Source: UBA7702 sp040776805 | GTDB taxonomy: Bacteria; Bacillota; Dehalobacteriia; UBA7702 | Assembly (NCBI GenBank): GCA_040776805.1 | Contig: JAXGZS010000001.1 | Span: 186,001 to 250,000 of the forward strand | Direction of reading: 5' to 3' | DNA: 64,000 bases | In this document: positions 14,775 to 22,257 of the stretch, piece after piece | How the letters are laid out: each line of letters opens with the position of its first letter | Numbering within the stretch: the first letter of the stretch is position 1 | Notes under the pieces: model-generated | Databases searched by the model: none | Seen by the model: only the letters and a program-made list of their open reading frames with translations | Told to the model about the DNA's origin: nothing | Position numbers and translations under genes: made by a program

Positions 14775-16049
14775 TCAGATTTTATCGGCGATGGCTCTGA
14801 TTTCGGCCTCATGGGCTTCCAGCCATTGCAGAGAGAATAAAAAGTGCTGCATATAATAGAGATATTCGTAAGGGTCGAGGCTGGGGTTATAGACGCAGGC
14901 CGAAGTGCACCAGGCCATATCGTAAAGGGTACCCTGAACCATAACTTCGTAGAGATATTTCTTTTCCGTTTCATTCAGCGGTTCAATGGCGCCGATGTTT
15001 TTGATTTCTTCGTTATACCGTCCAATGAACTTTTCAACGTTTTCCAGTTGGATGACCCCGTTGGTGCTGCATTTCCAAGAAGCAAAGCAATAGTGCATAC
15101 CGAGGCCGATTTCAAAGAGACGGGTATCCATTTTCGCCATATCGTAATCGAAACTGGCGGTGACGTTCCCCGCTTCGTCGTATTTGAAATTACCGGGATG
15201 GAAATCGCACTGACAGGCGCAATAGTGCATCTTTTGATAATCTTCGGCGGGAATGACCGACGCTTCGCACATCTTTTGATAATAGTCGTAATTGTTGTCA
15301 AAAAAATCGGTAAAGACGTTTTCGAAACCGGCTTCCGCGTAGTTTTTACGGAAGCGCTTCAGGGTTTCGGGGAATTTCGCGATCAGGTCGTTGACGGTGA
15401 TATCGTCGTTGTCCATGATGTTGTCGCCGTGGAGCTCTCCGGGGTTGAAACCTTTCATGGCGCTGTGAAATTCCGCCATGGAGCGGGCGGCGCTTAAAAA
15501 CGTATGTTCCGGCATTCCCGGTTCCGCCCAGTTACCCAGCCAGTCGTAGGTGGAAACGCCGTCAAGGTAGTTGAAGACGGCGAAAACCGCGTCTTCTTCC
15601 CCACCGGGGTAGACTTCTTTTTCTATGTGGTAGGTCGCGCCGTTTTTGGCGGCGATGGGGCGGCAGCCGTAGCTAAAGCCGTTGTCGTAGGCGTGGATCA
15701 GCAGTTTGTGTTCAAACATCAGCGAATCCAGCTCCTTGCCCCGCTTATATTTGCGGATCAGCCAGGTATCGACGGCGCCGTCTTTTTCTGTGTAAATGCC
15801 GAAGGTGGTATTGATGTAACCGCCAAAAAGCTGGTGGGCTTCGACCAGTTTGCCGATGTCATACGCCTTTTCCACCACTTTCTGGACTTGGTTGAAGAGA
15901 AATCCCTCTTTGGTAAAGTCCGCCATTTCGTTGAGCTTCGCGGCCATGGCGGTAACGTCGCTGGTTGTCGTCAATATCGACTGGGGCGTAAAAGGAGGGT
16001 ACTGCTTCATCTCTTCCGTGTGCAGTTTACAATAGTTCTTGCCTTTCAT
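14775..16049 (-). CDS. APH/choline kinase-fold phosphotransferase
   Basis: A 424-residue cytoplasmic kinase-like protein. Near 285 it has CQCDFHPGNFKYD, a Brenner motif (HxDxxxxN) in which the first His is replaced by Gln while Asp and Asn remain. It is followed by SFDYDMAKMDTRLFEIGLG, the metal-binding DxD block. The N-terminal part has an ATP-lobe-like GGYINTTFGIY and RKYKRGKELDSLMFEHKLL. The closest groups are aminoglycoside phosphotransferases, choline kinases and ThrB2 homoserine kinases. Being first in an operon with an MttB homologue and a DMT transporter, it may phosphorylate a hydroxylated amine; this is inference. RBS AGGTGA precedes its ATG. Confidence 0.78.
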   Translation of the reverse strand: MKGKNYCKLHTEEMKQYPPFTPQSILTTTSDVTAMAAKLNEMADFTKEGFLFNQVQKVVEKAYDIGKLVEAHQLFGGYINTTFGIYTEKDGAVDTWLIRKYKRGKELDSLMFEHKLLIHAYDNGFSYGCRPIAAKNGATYHIEKEVYPGGEEDAVFAVFNYLDGVSTYDWLGNWAEPGMPEHTFLSAARSMAEFHSAMKGFNPGELHGDNIMDNDDITVNDLIAKFPETLKRFRKNYAEAGFENVFTDFFDNNYDYYQKMCEASVIPAEDYQKMHYCACQCDFHPGNFKYDEAGNVTASFDYDMAKMDTRLFEIGLGMHYCFASWKCSTNGVIQLENVEKFIGRYNEEIKNIGAIEPLNETEKKYLYEVMVQGTLYDMAWCTSACVYNPSLDPYEYLYYMQHFLFSLQWLEAHEAEIRAIADKI

Positions 16050-16168
16050 GAATCTTCACCTGTTCCTTCTTTGCGTATTCGGTTCATCGAACCAACGCCA
16101 TCATAGCGCAAAAATTTCGACATGAAAATCAGCAAAAATTGATATGGGGAGATCATTTTATGAGGTAG

Positions 16169-16198
16169 ACAAGATTTGTTGGGTTGTGACAAGAATTG
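16169..16198. promoter_or_regulatory. Candidate AraC-type operator upstream of the APH-mttB-DMT operon
   Basis: Two direct repeats, ACAAGATTTG (16169-16178) and ACAAGAATTG (16189-16198), start exactly 20 bases apart, two helical turns. They lie 120-150 bases upstream of the kinase start. The reverse complement of the second, CAATTCTTG, recurs at 17878-17886 in front of the AraC-type gene itself. Two-site direct repeats of this spacing are typical of AraC-family binding. Confidence 0.5.
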
Positions 16199-16230
16199 AC
16201 CAGGTTCTGTTTTGTGTGTGAATTTTTGCG

Positions 16231-16262
16231 AAAAAAAGCTTCGAGGTGGATTGCCTCGAAGC
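16231..16262 (-). terminator. Terminator of the AraC-type regulator gene
   Basis: GCTTCGAGG (16238-16246) / CCTCGAAGC (16254-16262) stem followed on the minus strand by seven T. Confidence 0.88.
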
Positions 16263-16285
16263 CAAGGAGTGTTTTGGAGACCGTG

Positions 16286-17794
16286 TTACGCTTCTTTTTT
16301 GTTTTCCGCAATGTATTGGGAGGGCGTGACGCCCAGGGTTTTTTTGAATACCCGGTTCATGGTGAGAACGTACTGGTAGCCGACGGCTTCGGAAATTTCC
16401 CGTATGGTCAGATCGGAAGAAAGCAGCAGTTTCTTGGCGGCTTTGATGCGGATCATCTGCAGGTATTCGGCAGGGCCGACGCCGGTTTCCTTTTTGAAAA
16501 TGCGGGAGAGGTAGGCCGGTGTCAAATTAAAATGTTCCGCGACGTAGACAATATTTAAGTCGGTATTGGTGTGGTTTTCCTGAACATAGGTCATGATTTC
16601 AGCTACGCGTTTATTTATGTTGGCGGAGACTTCGTTTTCCTGAGATTTCAGTTCCGCCTCAATGGCTTTGTAGATGATTCTGACGGAACGTGTCAGTTCG
16701 TGGACAGATTTACATTGGGAAATATGAAAACAGCCGTTGATGTTCATCAGCTCATTGTCTAAGGTTCGCTTTTTCATCAATTCGATGGTAAGCGTATTGA
16801 TGAGGCCGAAAGCTTTATATTTCATCAGTTGGAAGGATTGGTTGCTGATACGCCTCATCATGGCGCACATCTCGTCGATGATCGCTTCCCCGGCTTCGTA
16901 ATCGCCGTTATTGATGGCGTAGAGCATTTTCCGTTCGCTCTCGTACCATATGTCGTCTTCGTAAACGCTGTCGTCGGGCTGATCGGGGAAGTTGATGTTG
17001 TTATAGAAAACCAGGCAGTTCTCGTCGCCGAAGATTTCCTGATACTTATGGGCGCTCATGGCTTCGTTAAAGGCTTTGGCCAGGACGGCGAGGCCTTTAT
17101 GGCGGCCGCCGGCGGCGATATTCAGGTGGACGTCGGTGTTTTCCTCCACCTTCACCTGAACATACTGAAAGAAGCGCGTCATTTCCAGCCAGTTGGTGTT
17201 GACGACAAAAGACTTCCCGTGTTTGGGGAAGCAGATGCCCACGAGCATCGCATCAATTTCCAGCATGTAGACGGAGAGGGAATCTTTGGCAATATCGTTT
17301 AAGGCCAGGCAGCAAATGCGAAAGGCCTCGGCGTTGTTGTCGTATTCGTTTTCCGGGATGATCACCACAACCCGGTATTCGCTGTTGATGAAGTCATAGG
17401 TGGTGTTGTTGGCGAAATATTCCTCGTAGTTTTCCGGAGGATATTTCCCTTTTAAGAGCTGAGCCAAGACGTAGCCGACGAGAACTTCATCCTGAAAGGA
17501 AAAGAAGCTGCGGTGATAGCGGTTGATGGAGGGCAGCAGATCTTCGATATCTTTGCCGTAATTGCGGCAAGTCCAATAATAGAAGAAACTGCCGCTGAAG
17601 AGCATGAAATTGCAGAAACCGAAAATCATCAGCGCCAGATGTCCCCGGTCGCTGACGATTTGACTTAGAGAAACCCAAAGCACTAGTTCGGCCGTGAAGA
17701 ATATAAAAATAATCGTAACGAGGCCGTTTACGACATTATTATAATAATTGACGTTGTTTTTGCCTCTGAGAAAATATTGAAGTGTTTTTTTCAT
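16286..17794 (-). CDS. AraC-family transcriptional regulator with N-terminal membrane anchor
   Basis: A 502-residue protein. Two hydrophobic helices lie near residues 20-45 (VVNGLVTIIFIFFTAELVLW) and 55-80 (HLALMIFGFCNFMLFSGSFF). They are followed by a roughly 300-residue middle part with no obvious known sensor. A C-terminal AraC/XylS domain follows, with first HTH NLTPAYLSRIFKKETGVGPA and second HTH LTIREISEAVGYQYVLTMNR. Membrane-anchored AraC regulators respond to envelope or extracellular cues. The ATG at 17794 follows AAAGGAAG. It lies upstream of, and on the same strand as, the kinase-MttB-DMT operon. Each has its own promoter region, and a shared CAATTCTTG motif suggests it controls both. 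Confidence 0.85.
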   Translation of the reverse strand: MKKTLQYFLRGKNNVNYYNNVVNGLVTIIFIFFTAELVLWVSLSQIVSDRGHLALMIFGFCNFMLFSGSFFYYWTCRNYGKDIEDLLPSINRYHRSFFSFQDEVLVGYVLAQLLKGKYPPENYEEYFANNTTYDFINSEYRVVVIIPENEYDNNAEAFRICCLALNDIAKDSLSVYMLEIDAMLVGICFPKHGKSFVVNTNWLEMTRFFQYVQVKVEENTDVHLNIAAGGRHKGLAVLAKAFNEAMSAHKYQEIFGDENCLVFYNNINFPDQPDDSVYEDDIWYESERKMLYAINNGDYEAGEAIIDEMCAMMRRISNQSFQLMKYKAFGLINTLTIELMKKRTLDNELMNINGCFHISQCKSVHELTRSVRIIYKAIEAELKSQENEVSANINKRVAEIMTYVQENHTNTDLNIVYVAEHFNLTPAYLSRIFKKETGVGPAEYLQMIRIKAAKKLLLSSDLTIREISEAVGYQYVLTMNRVFKKTLGVTPSQYIAENKKEA

Positions 17795-17967
17795 GGGAAT
17801 CTTCCTTTTTTGATATCTCAATGCAATTTTAGAGAATATATGTTAAAATTTCAATAGATAATAATTGACATCATAGGCAATTCTTGATTTATGTTAAAAA
17901 GAAAGGAAAACCGTCTGAAACGTAAAACGGTTTTCCTGTTCTCGGTTTTCCTGTTCGTTTTGTTGGT

Positions 17968-18213
17968 TTATTCAGCGTTTTCATCCTCTTCCGTTAAATC
18001 CGAATCAGAGGCGGGACGTTCTTCTTCCACAATGAGGTCGCCGTCGGAAGTGTAGCGGGGCTCCTCTTTATCAGCGCTTAAATCGCTGTCGGAGGCAATG
18101 TTTTCTTCCGTGTCCCCGTTATTGTCATTTTCTGTTTGCCCGTTTGTATTACCACAGGCGCTGAAGGTAAAAATCATCAGGGTGGCGAGGAGCGCCAACA
18201 GAATTTTTTTCAT
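17968..18213 (-). CDS. Small acidic lipoprotein
   Basis: An 81-residue exported protein. It starts MKKILLALLATLMIFTFSAC, an ideal type II signal peptide with lipobox FSAC, so Cys20 would be lipidated. The mature part is disordered-looking and very acidic, with repeats of the form ASDSDL, YTSDGDL and ASDSDL separated by Glu-rich stretches. Two adjacent ATGs follow AAGGAG; the second gives an eight-base spacing. It stands alone. Function is unknown. The repeated SDxDL units could bind divalent cations, but this is speculation. Confidence 0.8.
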   Translation of the reverse strand: MKKILLALLATLMIFTFSACGNTNGQTENDNNGDTEENIASDSDLSADKEEPRYTSDGDLIVEEERPASDSDLTEEDENAE

Positions 18214-18470
18214 CATATTTTCTCCTTTGCTGGAACTTCTTTCTATTATAGTGTATCGTTGGGAGGAAATCAATGCTGTTTTTTGTGTGCTTCCCGTGTA
18301 TCATGGGAACAATCCGGTGAAAACGGCGGTGGAATAGAACTTTTGGTCTATTTCTTTTGTTGTATTTTTTTTCTATAATGAAAACAGTGATTCTTATTCC
18401 GCGAAATGGCCCAAAGGCCATGCTGATTATTTTGCGGATGTAGTTTTTAGTGGGGGAACGGAGTCATTTT

Positions 18471-19271
18471 ATGAGTTTTTCTGAAATTGACTGGAATTAT
18501 CTGAATAGTTTAATTTATCAGGTCAATCGGATCAGGGACCGTGACGAGATGCGGGAATTTTTTTTGAACATGCTCGATACCTTCATTCCCTGCCAGTACT
18601 CGGTTTTTTGCCTGCCCGAAGGGGAAAACCACCTGGGATATCCCATTCACCATGATCGTGTGGGCAAAAAGCGGAAGATCGCCGACGTCCCGGAACTGCA
18701 GACAAATTTTGTCAATTTGCGCTGGGTCTTCGAATCCGGGCTCAACAAGGTTTTTCGTTTCTCCGACTATTATCTAAAAAAAGAGGCTTTTTTGAATGAA
18801 CCGTTTTTGGAACGCTGTAAGCTTCACGACATCCAATATTTCCTGATGATCGTACTTTCCTGCGAATTTCATTATGAAGGCTGTGTGATTCTGATGCGGA
18901 ATTATGAAAGCGGCGATTTTACCGATGTCGAAGTGCGTATCCTTGACATCCTGAAAGATCATCTTGCCCTCCGCCTCTTCCAGGAAAGAGAGAGTGAAAA
19001 AGACGACGGCATTGTCTGGCGGGAAATCATCCATAAAATCGTTGCCGCCGTCGCGGAAAAGCATCATCTGACCAACCGTGAGGCGGAGGTGCTGACCTTG
19101 ATCTATGACGGCAGGCAAAACAATGAAATCTGTATTCTGCTTTCCATCGCCGAGAGTACGATGAAAAAGCATATTCTGAGCATCTACGAAAAGACCGGTT
19201 TAAGAAACAGAGCGGGATTGATGCGGCTGTTCAATGAGACGATATCCGATAAGAATCTGTTGCTGAAATAA
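18471..19271 (+). CDS. LuxR-type HTH regulator
   Basis: A 266-residue cytoplasmic protein. The C-terminal LuxR/GerE domain is clear (HHLTNREAEVLTLIYDGRQN, then the recognition helix in AESTMKKHILSIYEKTG). The first 190 residues look like a GAF-type sensor, with FIPCQYSVFCLPEG and a terminal GDFTDVEVRILDILKDHLAL like the GAF C-terminal helix. There is no receiver aspartate pattern. The ATG is the one after GGAACGGAG. The gene ends 25 bases before the first EutH-type permease on the same strand, so it probably controls the two permeases in response to their substrate. Confidence 0.85.
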   Translation: MSFSEIDWNYLNSLIYQVNRIRDRDEMREFFLNMLDTFIPCQYSVFCLPEGENHLGYPIHHDRVGKKRKIADVPELQTNFVNLRWVFESGLNKVFRFSDYYLKKEAFLNEPFLERCKLHDIQYFLMIVLSCEFHYEGCVILMRNYESGDFTDVEVRILDILKDHLALRLFQERESEKDDGIVWREIIHKIVAAVAEKHHLTNREAEVLTLIYDGRQNNEICILLSIAESTMKKHILSIYEKTGLRNRAGLMRLFNETISDKNLLLK

Positions 19272-19296
19272 AGGATGGAAGACGGAGTGAATTTCG

Positions 19297-20520
19297 ATGG
19301 AACTATTTGAGAAAACAATCGTATATATCATCATGGCTTGCGCAGTTTGCGGTGTGATTGCTTCGATCGTTAATAAAGACCATCCTTTGGGCAAAAAGTT
19401 CTTTGAGGGTCTTGATACGATTGGTACGATTTTTCTGCCGGTGGCGGCAATTTTAGTCTCCGCGCCGTTCATCGACGGCATGATCACCCAGTTTTTCGGT
19501 CCCATCTACGAGGCCGTCGGCTCGGACATCGCCCTTGCGGCGACCACGATCATCGCCACGGATATGGGCGGCTACGAGCTGGCGGCAGCCATCGCGGCGA
19601 CGAAAGAAAGCTGGATCATGGCGATGATCGTCGGTTACATGGGGGGAGCCACCATTGTCTTCAGTATTCCTGTGGCCTTAAGGATTTTACACTATGAAGA
19701 CAGAAAATATTTGGCCCTGGGCACGATCTCCGGTTTTATGGCGATTCCCGTGGGCGTCTTTGCTTCCTGCGTCTTCATCGCCTTTTCCCAGCCGGCGATC
19801 AGGGAGTTTGTCGGCAAAAACCTGAACGCCACGTATCAGCTGAGCCTCTCCTTTGCCTTGATTTTAAAAAATTTGCTACCGCTGATCATCATCAGCGTTT
19901 TGCTCCTCATTCTGTTAAAATGGAAACCCAAAGCGCTGATCAAGGGATTCCTCGTCTTCGGCAATATTATGGATTTTACCTTGCGCATCATTTTTGTGTT
20001 GGCGATGATCGAGTACAGTACCGGCCTTTTTTCGGGAGTCTTTGGTTATTGGGGCTTTGATCCCATCATGGCGGACCAGACCAATTTATACCGGTCGGCG
20101 GAGGTTGCTTGCTCCATCGGCATCATGCTGGCCGGGGCCTTTCCCTTTGTCTATATCCTGCAAACGTATCTGAAAAAACCCTTGGCTCTAATTGGACGTT
20201 CCTTTCACTTATCCGTCCGGGCCATGGCCGGGATTTTGGCGGCCAGCGCCAATGTTATCGCTCTTCTCGGCATTGTCCGCGATCTAACGCCGGAGGATAA
20301 GATCAAATGCATTGCTTATAGCGTTTGCGCCGCCTTTCTTCTCGGCGACCATCTGCTCTTTACCGATTTGTACCAGCCTTCCCTGGCGCTGCCGATTATG
20401 ATCGGCAAGCTTATCGGCGGCTGCTTCGGGATCTTTTTGGCGGCAAAAATTGCCGTTCCCGTTGCCAAAACCCTGGCCAAGGAAGAATTGATCAAGGAAG
20501 GAAGCTCCATTCAAAAGTAA
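19297..20520 (+). CDS. eutH: EutH-type ethanolamine permease, copy 1
   Basis: A 407-residue inner-membrane protein with about ten helices. The core TDMGGYELAAAIAATKESWI, GGATIVFSIPVALRIL and DRKYLALGTISGFMAIPVGV matches EutH, the ethanolamine uptake protein of eut operons. No EutABC lyase, reactivase or microcompartment gene is in the window, so ethanolamine is a family-based guess and a related amino alcohol is possible. It starts 25 bases after the LuxR-type gene and is followed by a terminator at 20591. It shares long identical blocks with the second copy at 20787. Confidence 0.82.
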   Translation: MELFEKTIVYIIMACAVCGVIASIVNKDHPLGKKFFEGLDTIGTIFLPVAAILVSAPFIDGMITQFFGPIYEAVGSDIALAATTIIATDMGGYELAAAIAATKESWIMAMIVGYMGGATIVFSIPVALRILHYEDRKYLALGTISGFMAIPVGVFASCVFIAFSQPAIREFVGKNLNATYQLSLSFALILKNLLPLIIISVLLLILLKWKPKALIKGFLVFGNIMDFTLRIIFVLAMIEYSTGLFSGVFGYWGFDPIMADQTNLYRSAEVACSIGIMLAGAFPFVYILQTYLKKPLALIGRSFHLSVRAMAGILAASANVIALLGIVRDLTPEDKIKCIAYSVCAAFLLGDHLLFTDLYQPSLALPIMIGKLIGGCFGIFLAAKIAVPVAKTLAKEELIKEGSSIQK

Positions 20521-20590
20521 CCCGTTTCTTTGTTGCCGTAACAGGGCTGTTTGCCCATCTTTTCTATGCCGTATGATCATTTTATGAATC

Positions 20591-20628
20591 CCCTGCAGTT
20601 TTTACCAAAAAACCGCAGGGTGTTTTTT
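20591..20628 (+). terminator. Terminator after eutH copy 1
   Basis: CCCTGC...GCAGGG stem extended by TTTTT/AAAAA pairing (20591-20620), followed by seven T. It separates the two permease genes, so the second needs its own promoter or read-through. Confidence 0.8.
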
Positions 20629-20786
20629 TGCAAATCCGGTAAGCCTATAGAACAAAAGAAGTACTTTCTTGTGTTTTTTTCTCTTTTTTGTGCATAACTC
20701 GTTGATAGTTGGTCTTTTCAGCGAATTTACATTGGGTTTTGAGATGATAGAATGGAATCATAATAATAGTATAGGAGAGGACTTAT

Positions 20787-22034
20787 ATGGAATTATTTGG
20801 TCAAATCGTTATCTACATTATTATGGCCTGTGCTGTCATAGGCGCCGTGTTCTCCATCGTGAAAGAAGACCATCCCATCGGTCAGAAATTTTTAGAAGGG
20901 ATCGATTCAATCGGTCCGATTTTTCTGCCCGTCGCCGGGATCCTGGCCGCGGCCCCGTTCTTAACGGGCTTTGTGACCAGCGTGTTTGGTCCGATTTACG
21001 AAGCCATTGGCGCGGACGCCTCCATGGCCGCAACCACCATCATTGCCGTGGACATGGGCGGCTATCAATTGGCCGACGCCATTGCGGCAACCAGAGAAAG
21101 CTGGATCATGGCGATGATGACCGGTTATATGGCCGGCGCCACCATTGTTTTCAGTATTCCCGTCGCTTTGAAGATGCTGAAGAAAGAGGATCGCAAGTAC
21201 CTTGCCCTCGGTGTGATGTCCGGGATGCTCACCATCCCTGTGGGTGTTTTCATCTCCTGCGCGATCATCGCATTCACCGATCCTATGGTTCGCGAGATCG
21301 TTAACACCAGCGGCGTCGGCACCTATCAGCTGGCTCTCACCTTCGGCCTGATCCTCCGCAACTTGGTGCCGCTGATTATCTTCTGTGTGGCCATTGCCAT
21401 TGGCTTGTTGCTGAAACCCAATGCCATGATCAGAGGCTTCCTTGTTTTCGGGAAAACCATGGATTCTGTTTTACGTCTCGTTTTCGTCTTTGCCGTGGTG
21501 GAATACTTCACCGGTTTCTTTTCCACGGTCATCGGTCACTGGGGCTTTGATCCCATCATTGCCGATGCCGCGGAACCTTTTCGGGCTTTGGAAGTCGCCG
21601 GTTACATCGGCATTATGCTCTGCGGCGCGTTCCCCATGGTCTATATGATTCAGGTCTATTTGCACCGTCCCCTGAATGCCCTGGGGAAACGTTTGGGACT
21701 TTCCGCCGACGCCACTACCGGGATTCTGGCAGCCACCGCCAATATCCTGGCACTCTTCGCCATTGTGAAAGATCTGGTGCCGGAAGATAAAGTCAAATGC
21801 ATCGCTTATGCTGTCTGTTCCGCCTTCCTCATCGGTGACCATCTTTCCTTTACCGCGAATTTCCAGCCCTCTCTGATTTTGCCGGTGATGACCGGAAAAT
21901 TCCTCGCGGGCTGTCTGGCGGTGTTTCTCGCCACGAGGATCGCCGTGCCCCGCGCCCGAATCCTGGCGGAGAAAGACTTGGAACTTGCGGCGGCGAAAAA
22001 AACAGATATCAAAACCGCGTCGGCAGGCGCGTGA
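20787..22034 (+). CDS. eutH: EutH-type ethanolamine permease, copy 2
   Basis: A 415-residue paralogue of the preceding gene. Identical or near-identical stretches run through the whole length, for example VYIIMACAV/IYIIMACAV, FGPIYEA, AATTIIA-DMGGY, ESWIMAM, GATIVFSIPVAL, DRKYLALG and WGFDPI. It ends in an extra Ala/Lys-rich tail (LELAAAKKTDIKTASAGA). It has a GGAGAGG site and a 266-base spacer from copy 1 with an intervening terminator, so it is probably separately promoted. Tandem duplication of a permease suggests two substrates or affinities. Confidence 0.82.
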   Translation: MELFGQIVIYIIMACAVIGAVFSIVKEDHPIGQKFLEGIDSIGPIFLPVAGILAAAPFLTGFVTSVFGPIYEAIGADASMAATTIIAVDMGGYQLADAIAATRESWIMAMMTGYMAGATIVFSIPVALKMLKKEDRKYLALGVMSGMLTIPVGVFISCAIIAFTDPMVREIVNTSGVGTYQLALTFGLILRNLVPLIIFCVAIAIGLLLKPNAMIRGFLVFGKTMDSVLRLVFVFAVVEYFTGFFSTVIGHWGFDPIIADAAEPFRALEVAGYIGIMLCGAFPMVYMIQVYLHRPLNALGKRLGLSADATTGILAATANILALFAIVKDLVPEDKVKCIAYAVCSAFLIGDHLSFTANFQPSLILPVMTGKFLAGCLAVFLATRIAVPRARILAEKDLELAAAKKTDIKTASAGA

Positions 22035-22109
22035 GATATACGGGGGTTTGTTGATTGACAAAACCTTCTGAAATCCCTTCTTCTGTATACTCTTTCTCTT
22101 TCCTTTGAT

Positions 22110-22199
22110 GGTATGTTTCGTCGGGAATATACCAGTCAGGCAGATAAAGCCTGATACACCTTGGTCGGTATATTTCTAACGAAATATACCGGCCTTTTT
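22110..22199 (+). promoter_or_regulatory. Structured leader or terminator with competing hairpins
   Basis: Three hairpins in a row. HP1 is GGTATGTTTC / GGGAATATACC (22110-22133). HP2 is TCAGGC / GCCTGA (22136-22154). HP3 is GGTCGGTATATTTC / GAAATATACCGGCC (22163-22194), followed by TTTTT, an intrinsic terminator. The 5' arm of HP1 (GGTATGTTTCGT, 22110-22121) can also pair over 12 positions with ACGAAATATACC of HP3 (22179-22190), which would undo the terminator. It may simply end eutH copy 2, or it may be an attenuator for the ATPase gene at 22258. It matches no riboswitch class I know. Confidence 0.55.
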
Positions 22200-22257
22200 C
22201 ATAAAAGAAGCCTTTTCGACATATAGTTCAGGGAAAACGGCAGCGGGAGGTTTTTTC

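Noticed and set aside
13325..14974. N-terminal extension of the MttB homologue (73 more codons)
   Set aside because: The extension overlaps the end of the kinase gene and lacks similarity, and a proper ribosome site precedes the ATG at 14755.
15504..16106. A 200-codon plus-strand frame opposite the kinase gene
   Set aside because: Composition is a mirror of the minus-strand kinase, with no ribosome site or recognisable domain.
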